Positions 8,983 to 17,985 are shown, counted from the stretch's first letter. The stretch: DNA of 64,000 bases from Bacillus altitudinis 41KF2b (GCF_000691145.1 NZ_ASJC01000002.1:248001-312000), one strand, 5' to 3'. Numbers and translations: made by a program. Notes: generated by a model from the letters alone, not told the origin.

Positions 8983-9726
8983 ATGTCAAACGCTTTAACA
9001 ATCGACCGCCTGTATGTCTCATACCACGGACAGGATGCACTAGAAAACGTCTCTCTTTCCATACAGGAAGGAACGATGACTGGAATCATTGGTCCAAATG
9101 GTGCTGGTAAATCGACTTTATTGAAAGCATGTTTAGATTTAATTGAAAAGGATCAAGGGGATATTCGTTTTTTTGAACAACCCTTTAAACAAGTGAGAAA
9201 ACAGATCGCCTATGTACCGCAAAGAAATGATCTAGACTGGACGTTTCCTATCCATGTGCTAGATACTGTACTGCTTGGCACATACCCAAAGCTCGGATTG
9301 ATCAAACGACCGAAAAAAGAAGACCGTGCCTATGCGTACCATTGCTTAGAAAAGGTTGGGATGCAGGACTTTGCCAAAAGACAGATTGGGGAATTATCTG
9401 GCGGTCAGCAGCAGCGTGTCTTCCTTGCGCGAGCACTCGCTCAAAACGCACAGCTCTTTTGTTTAGATGAACCATTTGTCGGAATTGATATGGCAAGTGA
9501 AGAAACGATGATCCGCATTTTGAAGGAATTACGAGATGAAGGAAAAACCATTCTGGTCGTCCACCATGATTTAAGTAAGGCCGATGATTACTTCAGCCAT
9601 CTCGTTCTTTTAAATAAGAAGCTGGTCAAAGCAGGGCCTGTACATGATATTCTTCGTCCTGAGGTCATGCTCCAAGCATACGAAACACAACTGCCATTTT
9701 TAAAATCAGCAGGAGGAGACGCGTAA
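8983..9726 (+). CDS. mntB: manganese ABC transporter, ATP-binding protein
   Basis: Cytosolic ATPase (247 aa) that powers the metal importer with the next two genes. Visible are Walker A GPNGAGKST, Q-loop YVPQRNDLDW, signature LSGGQQQR, Walker B LFCLDEP and the switch His in LVVHHDLS. The ATG at 8983 is used because GAAAGGGG lies about 8 bases before it; an upstream ATG at 8932 in frame has no site. The stop overlaps the next gene by one base (TAATG). Belongs to the MntB/ZnuC/SitB group; Mn is assigned from the operator and the binding-protein ligands. Confidence 0.92.
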   Translation: MSNALTIDRLYVSYHGQDALENVSLSIQEGTMTGIIGPNGAGKSTLLKACLDLIEKDQGDIRFFEQPFKQVRKQIAYVPQRNDLDWTFPIHVLDTVLLGTYPKLGLIKRPKKEDRAYAYHCLEKVGMQDFAKRQIGELSGGQQQRVFLARALAQNAQLFCLDEPFVGIDMASEETMIRILKELRDEGKTILVVHHDLSKADDYFSHLVLLNKKLVKAGPVHDILRPEVMLQAYETQLPFLKSAGGDA

Positions 9727-10598
9727 TGGAATTCTTAACCGGACTTTTTGAATATGCGTTTTTACAAAAAGCGTTATTTACATCCGTTATGGTAGGGATC
9801 ATCTGCGGCGTCATTGGCTGCTTTATCATTTTACGGGGAATGGCTTTGATGGGAGATGCGATTTCACACGCTGTACTTCCAGGTGTCGCCATCTCTTATA
9901 TGCTCGGCATTAACTTTTTCTTTGGTGCGGTTCTAACTGGTGTACTGACAGCCATCGGCATCGGATATGTCAGTCAAAACAGCCGTATTAAAAATGATTC
10001 TGCCATCGGGATCGTATTCACTGCTTTTTTTTCCATTGGGATCATTTTGATTACATTTTTAAAAAGTTCCAGCGATTTATATCATATCTTGTTTGGAAAC
10101 GTACTAGCCGTTCGTTCATCTGATATGTGGATCACGCTTGGCATCGGCATTTTCATTTTGCTGGCTGTCATTGTTTTCTACAAAGAACTGCTCATTAGTT
10201 CATTTGATCCAGTGATTTCTTCGGTTTACGGTTTACCGAATCGCATGATCCATTATTTCCTCATGACCTTATTGACCCTAGTGACCGTGGCGTCTCTGCA
10301 AACTGTAGGTATTATTCTTGTTGTTGCAATGCTTATTACACCAGCTGCCACCGCTTATTTACTGACAGACCGGCTATGGATCATGATTTATTTATCTGCT
10401 TTTTTTGGAGCAGTTTCAGCCGTCGTAGGACTTGGGCTCAGCTTTACGTATAACTTGTCGTCTGGTGCTTCCATTGTGCTGGTCGCGACCATATTATTCG
10501 GCAGTGCCTTTATCTTTTCACCGAAACAAGGGATATTGTGGAGATCCTTAAAATCGAAGCGAAAACGAACACAGTTAAAAAAGGAAGCGTCTATGTAA
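9726..10598 (+). CDS. mntC: manganese ABC transporter, membrane permease
   Basis: ABC-3 family permease (290 aa) with about eight membrane helices, beginning in the characteristic way with FEYAFLQKALFTSVMVGIICGVIGCF and carrying GDAISHAVLPGVAISYMLG, the loop that docks the ATPase. It is the only permease of the operon, whereas B. subtilis mntABCD has two; a homodimer is expected. Translationally linked to both neighbours: one-base overlap upstream, 13 bases downstream. Confidence 0.92.
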   Translation: MEFLTGLFEYAFLQKALFTSVMVGIICGVIGCFIILRGMALMGDAISHAVLPGVAISYMLGINFFFGAVLTGVLTAIGIGYVSQNSRIKNDSAIGIVFTAFFSIGIILITFLKSSSDLYHILFGNVLAVRSSDMWITLGIGIFILLAVIVFYKELLISSFDPVISSVYGLPNRMIHYFLMTLLTLVTVASLQTVGIILVVAMLITPAATAYLLTDRLWIMIYLSAFFGAVSAVVGLGLSFTYNLSSGASIVLVATILFGSAFIFSPKQGILWRSLKSKRKRTQLKKEASM

Positions 10599-10611
10599 AA
10601 GGAGGACATAT

Positions 10612-11550
10612 ATGAAGAAGGTATTAGCAATCCGTTTGACCGCAGTATGTATTGCCCTTTTGGTCATCGCAGGCTGTTCTACTCAGCAAAAGAGTTCCGG
10701 AAAAGATGACGGTACATTAAAAGTTGTCACGACCTACTCCATTCTTTATGACATTGTGAAGGAAGTAGGCGGACAGCATGTCTCTATTCACAGCATTGTT
10801 CCCATTGGTACAGACCCACATGAATTTGACCCACTACCAAAGGATGTTCAGTATACGACGGATGCAGACCTTGTTCTATCTAATGGCTTGAACCTTGAAA
10901 CAGGGAATGGCTGGTTTCAAAAACTGCTTGAATCGAGCGGCAAGGACGGAGCTGATGCACCTGTAGCCGAGCTGAGTAAAGGCGTCAAAGTGAAGCATTT
11001 GTCTTCAAAAGGGCTTGAAAGCCAGCAGGACCCACACGCATGGCTGAATGTCGAGAATGGGATTCTTTATGCGCAAAATGCCAGAGATGCACTCATTCAA
11101 GCAGATCCTGAGCATAAAGAGGATTACGAGAAAAATGCTGAAACCTATATCAAAAAGCTTCAAACGCTTCACAATGAAGCAAAAGATAAGTTTGATCAGC
11201 TGCCAAAAGACAAAAAACTCCTTGTCACAAGCGAAGGGGCATTCAAATATTTTGCGGATGCGTATGGACTGAAAGCCGGCTACATTTGGGAGATCAACAC
11301 AGAAAGTGAAGGAACACCTGGACAAATGAAGCGCATCATTCATTTTGTTAAAGACCATCAAGTTCCTGCCCTTTTTCTTGAAACAAGTGTAGATAAGCGC
11401 AGCCTTGAAAGCCTATCTGAGGAAACCGGAATTCCGATTAAGGGGAAAGTATTTACGGACTCTATTGGCAAAGAAGGTGAAGATGGGGACAGCTACTATA
11501 AGATGATGAAATGGAATATTGACACCATTTACAAAGGATTGTCCTCATAG
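10612..11550 (+). CDS. mntA: manganese-binding lipoprotein, cluster A-I substrate-binding protein
   Basis: Surface lipoprotein (312 aa) that captures the metal. A lipobox (LLVIAGCST) places the acylated Cys near residue 22. The four expected metal ligands of the PsaA/MntA/SitA class are visible: His in GTDPHEFDP, His in QDPHAWLNVENG, Glu in IWEINTESEGTPGQM, and Asp in VFTDSIGKEGEDGDSY. The IWEINTE pattern is typical of the Mn/Fe subgroup, as opposed to the His-rich loop of zinc ZnuA proteins, which is absent. Last gene of the operon, followed by a strong terminator. Confidence 0.92.
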   Translation: MKKVLAIRLTAVCIALLVIAGCSTQQKSSGKDDGTLKVVTTYSILYDIVKEVGGQHVSIHSIVPIGTDPHEFDPLPKDVQYTTDADLVLSNGLNLETGNGWFQKLLESSGKDGADAPVAELSKGVKVKHLSSKGLESQQDPHAWLNVENGILYAQNARDALIQADPEHKEDYEKNAETYIKKLQTLHNEAKDKFDQLPKDKKLLVTSEGAFKYFADAYGLKAGYIWEINTESEGTPGQMKRIIHFVKDHQVPALFLETSVDKRSLESLSEETGIPIKGKVFTDSIGKEGEDGDSYYKMMKWNIDTIYKGLSS

Positions 11551-11555
11551 CAAAA

Positions 11556-11590
11556 AGACAGGTGGAATGAGTCCGCCTGTCTTTTTTGTC
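11556..11590. terminator. bidirectional terminator between mntA and the 11589 gene
   Basis: An 11-bp stem AGACAGGTGGA / TCCGCCTGTCT (one G-U) flanked by A-runs and T-runs on either side, in the gap between two convergent genes. Confidence 0.85.
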
Positions 11591-12146
11591 AACCTGCTAT
11601 ATTTTCTGGGTGTTTTTTCGGCCAAATGACGTAGCTGATGCTAATGACGAAATCAATGGTTAAGACCATCCCCCACACACTGACAAGCTGCATCAGAGAT
11701 TCCGTTCGTTCTGGTGCTTGGATGAGATAGGTCAATCCATATAACAGCCCCGCTCCGATGACATAAGAGATGAAATGACGCGTCCAGCCCACCATTTCAT
11801 ACAAAGACCGCTCCTTCCCGTACTTTGGTTTCCCCTTTGGCTTAGGGCCACCTGCAAAACGATAAGCAAACTTAGCATCCGCCCATTTCACCATTTGATG
11901 TCCAAAGGCCAGACTCACACCAATATAGACAGCCGCAAGCCCGTGAATGACGCTCGCCACAGCCCCTTGCTTTAAATCTATATAAGTAGCCGCAAGAAGG
12001 ATGAGATCTAAAACCGGGGTACAGACAAGAAAGAAAGCACCCCATTTTTTCTGTTTAAACACATAACGAAGTGTTAAGCCCATAAGAATAAACAGCCAAA
12101 AACCAATTTCACATGCCACAATCAATAAACCGACCAATTTCCCCAC
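11589..12146 (-). CDS. membrane protein of unknown function, YmcC-like
   Basis: Integral membrane protein (185 aa) with about five hydrophobic segments: residues ~5-28, ~35-55, ~62-82, a polar KPKGKPKYGKERSLYE loop, and two C-terminal helices. From memory it resembles B. subtilis YmcC, a protein without a known function; I would not go further. It is divergent from a TetR-family gene, and three related inverted repeats fill the shared upstream region, so it is the obvious candidate target of that repressor. Confidence 0.75.
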   Translation of the reverse strand: MGKLVGLLIVACEIGFWLFILMGLTLRYVFKQKKWGAFFLVCTPVLDLILLAATYIDLKQGAVASVIHGLAAVYIGVSLAFGHQMVKWADAKFAYRFAGGPKPKGKPKYGKERSLYEMVGWTRHFISYVIGAGLLYGLTYLIQAPERTESLMQLVSVWGMVLTIDFVISISYVIWPKKHPENIAG

Positions 12147-12153
12147 ATCCTTT

Positions 12154-12216
12154 TTAACACGATTGTATTAAATAAAAAATAACACAACTGTGTTAAAAAA
12201 ACAATAGCTGTGCTAA
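12154..12216. promoter_or_regulatory. three spaced inverted repeats, candidate TetR operators
   Basis: Box 2 at 12180-12196 is TAACACAACTGTGTTA, near-perfectly palindromic. Box 1 (12154-12171, TTAACACGATTGTATTAA) and box 3 (12200-12216, AACAATAGCTGTGCTAA) are degenerate versions at intervals of 20-26 bases. They fill the 79-base gap between the divergent starts, and box 3 overlaps the likely -10 of the TetR gene. Confidence 0.7.
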
Positions 12217-12225
12217 AATCAAGGT

Positions 12226-12834
12226 ATGCCAAAAATCGTCGATCACCATAAACAAAAACAAAAGGTCGCTCAAGCTGCTATGAGAGTGATTAAACAAGAG
12301 GGATTGGAAAGCGCTTCTGTACGAAAAATAGCCGTTGAAGCTGGCATTTCAGCCGGCTCTATGCGTCATTATTTTTCCACACAGCAAGAATTATTTCTAT
12401 TCTCCATGAATTTAATTCAGGAAAGAGTGAAGGAGCGAATTGCTAGGCTTCCATTAAACGGTTCAACAGAGGAAAATGTATTCACTTTATTGGAGCAGGT
12501 TCTTCCACTAGACGAAGAACGAATATTTGAAATGGAGGTGTGGCAGGCTTTTACAGTCAAGGCACTGACTGAACCAGATTTACAGCCGCTCAATGCAAAG
12601 ATGTATGACGAGCTTTTTCAAACCGTTCAATTTTGCTTAATGAAATTGAAAGAGGATGAGCTACTGCTAGATCATGTCGATCTTTTATTAGAAACTGAGC
12701 GGCTTTATGCGGTCATCAATGGGCTTGCATTGAATGGAATCGTACAGCCCCATCGTTTACCGCCACAGCTCATGCGCTCCGTGCTACAGATGCATCTTCA
12801 ATCCATCACAAAAAAAGACATGCCCTCCTTATAG
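12226..12834 (+). CDS. TetR/AcrR-family repressor, PksA/BetI-like
   Basis: DNA-binding repressor (202 aa). The N-terminal helix-turn-helix is clear (ASVRKIAVEAGISAGSMRHYFSTQQELF, residues ~26-53), followed by the usual all-helical ligand-binding domain. The start MPKIVDHH matches the start of B. subtilis PksA-type proteins. There is no useful ribosome site before this ATG, and a TGnTAAAAT extended -10 (12211-12219) lies only six bases upstream, so the message may be leaderless. Expected to repress itself and the divergent membrane-protein gene through the three inverted repeats; ligand unknown. Confidence 0.85.
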   Translation: MPKIVDHHKQKQKVAQAAMRVIKQEGLESASVRKIAVEAGISAGSMRHYFSTQQELFLFSMNLIQERVKERIARLPLNGSTEENVFTLLEQVLPLDEERIFEMEVWQAFTVKALTEPDLQPLNAKMYDELFQTVQFCLMKLKEDELLLDHVDLLLETERLYAVINGLALNGIVQPHRLPPQLMRSVLQMHLQSITKKDMPSL

Positions 12835-12850
12835 AGAGCATGTCTTTTTT
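12811..12850. terminator. bidirectional terminator between tetR and glnL
   Basis: AAAAAAGACATGC / GCATGTCTTTTTT stem around a 14-base loop, overlapping the ends of the two convergent genes. Confidence 0.85.
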
Positions 12851-13784
12851 AATCTTCCATGAAAATACGTTTCGCCTCGTAATAAAGCACCTGCACAAAT
12901 TTCTTCACATTGATACGTGTGTGCTCTTCTCTTCCACTTGTCTCTTTTGTGAGTTCACTCATTTTCTTACGCACAATGGTAAAATCGAAAAATTTTGATG
13001 CATAGTTTTCAAAGGTTGGGTGAGAAAAATCGGTTAACCCGAGCGAGGCGATGTGTTTCAATGATTGGTTGATCGCACGTCTTACCCGCTGTTCCGCTGC
13101 TTTTGCTTCTCTTGCGATGTCTGCTGATGTAAAAGGTTCGTTTAATTTATCCTCTGTGATGCCAGTGAAAATTACTTTTAATGAAGGAAAAGAGTCGTGC
13201 TGATCGGCATGTAACGCTAAATACTGATCTGTGAAAAGAATCATATCTAGTAAATCCTTAGACCCTTTTTCGCCGACAATCCCAAGCTCCGCCAGCAAAA
13301 ACTGACCTGCCTCTGCAAGACTTTTCCCACGCTGCTTCGTTTTCGTGGTCTGTCCGCGCTGCTGGAACTGCATGACCGATTTGAGCGAATGCTGAATATT
13401 TTCAATTGAGTGCTCTAAATGCAGTCGTTCAATCATGAGATGAAGCACACTTAAGACCTCTACTCGATTGATCGGCTTTGTCACATAATACTCGACACCG
13501 AGCGTATATGCCTGGCCGATGAGTTCCTTTGTTTCTACCTGTGACAGCATTAAATATTTCCCATGAAATTCATCCTTGATCGCTCGAATCGTCTCAAGAC
13601 CGTCCCTTTCCGGCATCAGAAGATCAATACACAAGATATCAATATGCAAATCATTTAAGTAGCTCGCTGTTACTTCAGCACCATCCTCTGCTTCCCCTGC
13701 CACAATGCCAAGCTCTTCATCTTCAATGAGCTGTGCCAGTGAAGAACGAACGGCTTCATCATCATCAACAATAAAAAATCTCAT
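12849..13784 (-). CDS. glnL: response regulator, GlnL-type (YcbB)
   Basis: Two-domain regulator (311 aa). The receiver domain has the acidic triad FIVDDDE, the phospho-acceptor Asp54 in LCIDLLMPERDG and the conserved Lys in YYVTKPI. The rest (about 150-311) is the YcbB-type DNA-binding domain, which in B. subtilis is found in GlnL. There, GlnK/GlnL senses glutamine and induces a glutaminase/glutamine transporter pair (glsA-glnT). Neither gene is nearby here; instead gltT-aspA lies just upstream in the same direction. It overlaps glnK by 4 bases. The symbol reflects the domain match; the target genes are not shown by the sequence. Confidence 0.85.
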   Translation of the reverse strand: MRFFIVDDDEAVRSSLAQLIEDEELGIVAGEAEDGAEVTASYLNDLHIDILCIDLLMPERDGLETIRAIKDEFHGKYLMLSQVETKELIGQAYTLGVEYYVTKPINRVEVLSVLHLMIERLHLEHSIENIQHSLKSVMQFQQRGQTTKTKQRGKSLAEAGQFLLAELGIVGEKGSKDLLDMILFTDQYLALHADQHDSFPSLKVIFTGITEDKLNEPFTSADIAREAKAAEQRVRRAINQSLKHIASLGLTDFSHPTFENYASKFFDFTIVRKKMSELTKETSGREEHTRINVKKFVQVLYYEAKRIFMED

Positions 13785-15097
13785 CTCCCATTCCCCTCTT
13801 TTCTGCTGACTTGATCAATTGGTATCGTTAAAGTGAACATCGTTTGTTGATTTGGGATACTCTTCATTTCAACACTTCCGCCAAGCTTCTCGGCTGTGTC
13901 TTTCACATAGGAAAGACCGATGCCGCTTGATGGGTTCCCCGCTTGGTCGTATTTTAAAGTGAAGCCCGGTTTAAAGATCACATGATGGTTACGCTCTTTA
14001 ATGCCTGGACCGTTGTCACTGATTTGAAAAATTACATCATTCTCTTTCCGCGAAATGGATAGTGATACCTCTCCATTTACTGGAATCGCTTCAACGGCAT
14101 TGGATACAATGTTATTTAATAAAGATAGAATGGTATACACATGATAAGCAGGGTGTTGTCCTTCTTCATCATAATGAAAAACGATGTGTTTTTTAAGAGA
14201 TTCCGTATAATTTTCATGGATACGAATCACAAGTCCTGCGATATGAGCAGGACTTGCATACTCCTGAAAGTTTTCCTCATGAATCAGTTTTGATAAGGCA
14301 GAAAAAATCCGCTGATTATCCTTTTTGATTTCATGTACCTCACCTGCAATTTGCAGGGCTGTTTTTCCGAGTTTTTTCAAATCTAATGATTCCGTATCCT
14401 TTGCATGATGCAGAGATTGATACAATTGATATGAAGTAGCTGTAATGTGCTCAGCATGTGCAAGGGTTTTATAAAAATATGTAGATTCCGTATAAAGATT
14501 CGAAAGCAGCATCAACAGGTGTTCCTTTTCCTTTTTCATTTGGCGTTCTCTCGCCTGTTCTTCGTATAATCGAATCATCGTATAACAAGCCAATACGAAA
14601 AAGCTTCTGAAAATCGCCAATACAAATAGTTGAAACAGCGTTCTCACTGTTAAAATTTCATCAATGGCTCCCCTGAGTGCAATCATTTCGACTACACTTG
14701 CACATAGTTCCATGATAATCCCTGTCGCCCCAATGAGCCAAGGCTTATCACGAAAACGTCTGACCTGTAATACATAAAAAAGCGTACCATAGACGACGTA
14801 ATACAGCAGGGAAGGAAATCTTAAAGAAACGGCCTCTTCCAGCGCTAAGTGGCCTGACACAGCGGTATCAAGAAGCACCCGGAATGCAAACACTGATCCC
14901 CCCGCAATGATGCCGCTTGCCCATGCCGGGAATTTTTTCATTTGAAGCAGGATAAAGAAAAAGACAACGGTTCCAAAGCTGACCCGAAAGCTATCCTCAA
15001 ATGGATAAAATTTCAGCTCTCCCCCAATCGGAGTCAGAACAATGAGCATGATAATTAAATAAGGCTCTGTATTCAACCATTTTTTCAGTAGATTCAA
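13781..15097 (-). CDS. glnK: sensor histidine kinase, GlnK-type (YcbA)
   Basis: Membrane sensor kinase (438 aa). About six transmembrane segments fill residues 1-175 with almost no external domain, followed by a coiled linker, a dimerisation region with likely phospho-acceptor His255 (GEVHEIKKDNQR), and an ATPase domain with N-box NNIVSNAVEAI, DNGPGI and GIGLSYVKDTAEKLGG. The gene starts with TTG at 15097 behind AGGGATG. It has its own promoter and forms an operon with glnL. Ligand is unknown; B. subtilis GlnK responds to glutamine. Confidence 0.85.
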   Translation of the reverse strand: MNLLKKWLNTEPYLIIMLIVLTPIGGELKFYPFEDSFRVSFGTVVFFFILLQMKKFPAWASGIIAGGSVFAFRVLLDTAVSGHLALEEAVSLRFPSLLYYVVYGTLFYVLQVRRFRDKPWLIGATGIIMELCASVVEMIALRGAIDEILTVRTLFQLFVLAIFRSFFVLACYTMIRLYEEQARERQMKKEKEHLLMLLSNLYTESTYFYKTLAHAEHITATSYQLYQSLHHAKDTESLDLKKLGKTALQIAGEVHEIKKDNQRIFSALSKLIHEENFQEYASPAHIAGLVIRIHENYTESLKKHIVFHYDEEGQHPAYHVYTILSLLNNIVSNAVEAIPVNGEVSLSISRKENDVIFQISDNGPGIKERNHHVIFKPGFTLKYDQAGNPSSGIGLSYVKDTAEKLGGSVEMKSIPNQQTMFTLTIPIDQVSRKEGNGR

Positions 15098-15125
15098 ACG
15101 CAGTCACATCCCTAATAATGACGAT

Positions 15126-15154
15126 AGTATACTATGTGAGCTTCAGAAAAACAA
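15126..15154 (-). promoter_or_regulatory. promoter of glnK-glnL
   Basis: Minus strand TTGTTT (15149-15154), 17-base spacer, TATACT (15126-15131). It lies between the aspA terminator and the glnK start. Confidence 0.7.
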
Positions 15155-15164
15155 ACAGTCCATG

Positions 15165-15197
15165 AAAAAACGCACACCGGACATTTGTCGGTGTGCG
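15165..15197 (-). terminator. terminator of gltT-aspA
   Basis: CGCACACCG / CGGTGTGCG stem with a short loop, followed on the minus strand by six T. It separates aspA from the two-component genes. Confidence 0.85.
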
Positions 15198-15213
15198 CTT
15201 CTCATGATGCCGC

Positions 15214-16659
15214 TTAATCTTCTAAACGATCCTTTTCTAAAAGTGATGCGCCAGCAATACCTGGTTTTGTCATTTCAAAAGGATTTAAGATCACATCAAG
15301 CTCTTCCTCTGATAACACATCATTTTGCAGACAAAGCTCACGTACAGATACGCCTGTAAGAATCGCTTCTCTCGCAATTCGTGCAGCAGCTTCATAACCA
15401 ATATGCGGATTGACCGCCGTCATGACACCAGCACTCTTTTCTACATATTCTTTTAATCTAGATTCATCTGCTTTTAGGTCACGCAAGCAGTTATCGACAA
15501 AGGATTCAAATACATTTTTCATCATACTGAGAGACTGTAGTAAGTTGAATATTAAAACTGGCTCCATGACGTTCAGTTCAAGCTGACCAGCCTCTGATGC
15601 AAGGCAGATCGTGTGGTCATTTCCAATGACTTGGAATGCCACTTGGTTCATGACCTCAGGCATCACTGGGTTGACTTTCCCTGGCATGATAGATGAACCT
15701 GGCTGTCTCGGCGGCAAGTGCAGCTCACCAAAGCCTGCTCTAGGACCTGAAGCCATCAAACGAATATCGTTTGCCATTTTGGACATATTCATCATACATA
15801 CTTTCAGTGCAGCTGATACTTCTGTATAAGCATCTGTATTTTGCGTAGCATCGACTAAATCTTCTGCTCCAACTAACGGCAATCCGCTAATGTCAGCTAG
15901 ATAACCAACTACCTGGCGAATATATTTAGGATCAGCATTCAGTCCTGTTCCAACTGCTGTTGCGCCCATATTGACTTCATATAAATGCTGTCTAGACTGC
16001 TTGATTCGTTTAATATCACGAGCAAGAACCTTTGCATATGCACTAAACTCTTGACCAAGTCTGATTGGAACAGCGTCCTGAAGATGCGTACGTCCCATTT
16101 TGATGACATGATCGAATTCTTGCGCTTTTTCTGTCATGACTTGATGCATGTTTTCCATCGTATAAAGTAGTTTTTCAATCATATTCAATGTTGAAATATG
16201 AATCGCTGTTGGGAAAACGTCGTTTGTTGACTGCGACATGTTCACATGCGTGTTTGGACTTAGCTCAGTATATGCGCCTTTTTCCTTTCCTAGTAGTTCA
16301 AGCGCTCTGTTTGCAATGACTTCATTGGCATTCATATTCATTGAAGTGCCAGCCCCGCCTTGAATTGGATCGACAATAAATTGATTGTTCCATTTTCCTT
16401 CAATCACTTCATCTGCGGCTTGAACAATTTTTTCTCCAAGACCAGCATATAGTCGCTTTGTATCCATATTTGCAAGTGCGGCTGCCTTTTTGACAATCCC
16501 TAGTGCTTTGATGAGTTCCTCATGAACATGGTAGCCTGTAATTGGAAAGTTCTCTACTGCACGTAATGTCTGAATTCCATAATACGCTTGAGTGTCTACT
16601 TCCTTTTCACCTAGAAAGTCTCGTTCGATACGAACTTGCTTGTCCTGTAGCTTCGTCAT
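15214..16659 (-). CDS. aspA: aspartate ammonia-lyase (aspartase)
   Basis: Cytosolic enzyme (481 aa) that converts L-aspartate to fumarate and ammonia; tetramer of the aspartase/fumarase superfamily. Family motifs: DPIQGGAGTSMNMNANEVIANRA, SQSTNDVFPTAIH, GRTHLQDAVPIRLGQEF, TGLNADPKY, and the catalytic-Ser loop GSSIMPGKVNPVMPE. It is very like the thermostable aspartase of Bacillus sp. YM55-1. Sixteen bases downstream of gltT, so uptake and deamination are one unit. An aspartase rather than class II fumarase is favoured because of this linkage and the DFLGEKEV N-terminus. Confidence 0.93.
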   Translation of the reverse strand: MTKLQDKQVRIERDFLGEKEVDTQAYYGIQTLRAVENFPITGYHVHEELIKALGIVKKAAALANMDTKRLYAGLGEKIVQAADEVIEGKWNNQFIVDPIQGGAGTSMNMNANEVIANRALELLGKEKGAYTELSPNTHVNMSQSTNDVFPTAIHISTLNMIEKLLYTMENMHQVMTEKAQEFDHVIKMGRTHLQDAVPIRLGQEFSAYAKVLARDIKRIKQSRQHLYEVNMGATAVGTGLNADPKYIRQVVGYLADISGLPLVGAEDLVDATQNTDAYTEVSAALKVCMMNMSKMANDIRLMASGPRAGFGELHLPPRQPGSSIMPGKVNPVMPEVMNQVAFQVIGNDHTICLASEAGQLELNVMEPVLIFNLLQSLSMMKNVFESFVDNCLRDLKADESRLKEYVEKSAGVMTAVNPHIGYEAAARIAREAILTGVSVRELCLQNDVLSEEELDVILNPFEMTKPGIAGASLLEKDRLED

Positions 16660-16675
16660 TTGAAAAGATCTCCTT

Positions 16676-17953
16676 TTACGCTGCTTTTGTTTGTTGTTTT
16701 AATTCCTCAATATACTTCTTCGATTTCTCTTGATCAAACACTTTTTCCCACTTAGACATGACAATGGCTGCAAGTGAGTTACCAAATACGTTAACAGTTG
16801 TACGAACCATGTCAAGGATACGGTCGATCCCAACGATGAAGGCAAGTCCTTCAAGCGGAAGTCCCATTGCTCCAAGTGTTGTGATGACAACAACGATCGA
16901 TGCACCTGGTACACCAGCCATTCCTTTTGATGTGAGCATTAAGATTAATAGTAACGTAATTTGCTCATAGATGGAAAGAGGCATGCCGTACATTTGTGCA
17001 ACAAATATGGCGGCAATGGATTGATAGATGGCACTTCCATCTAAGTTAAAGGTATAGCCTGTTGGGATAACGAACGACGTGATCGCTTTCGGGCAGCCGA
17101 ACTTCTCCATTTTGTCCATTAATCTAGGCAATACAGCTTCTGAACTTGCTGTTGAGAAGGCAAGAATGATTTCTTCTTTTAGCACTCTAAATAGTGTAAA
17201 GACGCTTGTTCCAGCTAATTTTGCGATAATGCCAAGTACGACAATCACGAAGAATGCCATTGTGCCGTAAACGACAAGTACCAGCTTACCTAGCGGGAGA
17301 AGCGCTCCGACCCCGAATTTGATCACCGTCACACTGATGAGCGCGAATACACCAAATGGTGCAAACTTCATCACTTTATTGGTCACCCAGAACATCGCTT
17401 CGAGGATGCCCTCAAAAAATCCTAACACTGGTTTTCCTTTGTCTCCAACTGCTGCAATTCCTAATCCGAATAACACTGTAAAGAAGATTGTTGGTAATAG
17501 ATCACCTTCTGCAATGGATTGGAACACGTTTGTTGGCACAAGATGCACAATCGTTTCAGAGAAACTAGCTTTTTCGGCAGAAGACTTAGATGTCTCTTCA
17601 TATTTAGAGATATCGCCTTTCTCCATGTTACTCATATCAATTCCTGTACCAGGATGGAAAACGTTTGCTGCAAGCAGTCCAACTGCTAATGCAATCGTTG
17701 TCACAATTTCGAAGTAAAGAATCGTTTTCCCACCGAGTCTTCCGATGGTTTTCATATCGCCTACACCTGCAACGGCTACAATCAATGCAGCAATAACAAT
17801 TGGAAGAACGATCATTTTAATTAAGTGGATGAATATATCGCCAATTGGCGTTAACACATTAATAACGGTTTCATTTTGATAAAACAGCGCTCCTACGACA
17901 ACACCCAAAACAAGTGCGATGAGTATTTGAGAAGCTAACCCTAACTTTTTCAT
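16676..17953 (-). CDS. gltT: proton/sodium-glutamate/aspartate symporter, GltT-like (DAACS family)
   Basis: Membrane symporter (425 aa) for acidic amino acids. Eight helices plus two re-entrant loops; the serine-rich hairpin AFSTASSEAVLPRLMDKM, the substrate/Na+ motif NLDGSAIYQ, and GVPGASIVVVITTL with DRILDMVRTTVNVFGN are visible. It is closer to B. subtilis GltT than to DctA (fumarate/succinate carrier). First gene of gltT-aspA. A near-consensus cre site lies 19 bases upstream of the ATG, which suggests catabolite repression. Confidence 0.9.
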   Translation of the reverse strand: MKKLGLASQILIALVLGVVVGALFYQNETVINVLTPIGDIFIHLIKMIVLPIVIAALIVAVAGVGDMKTIGRLGGKTILYFEIVTTIALAVGLLAANVFHPGTGIDMSNMEKGDISKYEETSKSSAEKASFSETIVHLVPTNVFQSIAEGDLLPTIFFTVLFGLGIAAVGDKGKPVLGFFEGILEAMFWVTNKVMKFAPFGVFALISVTVIKFGVGALLPLGKLVLVVYGTMAFFVIVVLGIIAKLAGTSVFTLFRVLKEEIILAFSTASSEAVLPRLMDKMEKFGCPKAITSFVIPTGYTFNLDGSAIYQSIAAIFVAQMYGMPLSIYEQITLLLILMLTSKGMAGVPGASIVVVITTLGAMGLPLEGLAFIVGIDRILDMVRTTVNVFGNSLAAIVMSKWEKVFDQEKSKKYIEELKQQTKAA

Positions 17954-17971
17954 ACGTGGACCCCCTTTTTT

Positions 17972-17985
17972 TGATAACGCTTTCT
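17972..17985 (-). promoter_or_regulatory. candidate CcpA cre site upstream of gltT
   Basis: Minus strand AGAAAGCGTTATCA matches the cre consensus TGWAARCGYTWNCW at 13 of 14 positions. It lies between gltT and its upstream region, where CcpA could block transcription. No promoter hexamers could be fixed confidently next to it. Confidence 0.6.

Noticed and set aside
15214-16659. Class II fumarase
   Set aside because: Linkage with an aspartate symporter and the aspartase-type N-terminus and catalytic loop point to aspartase.
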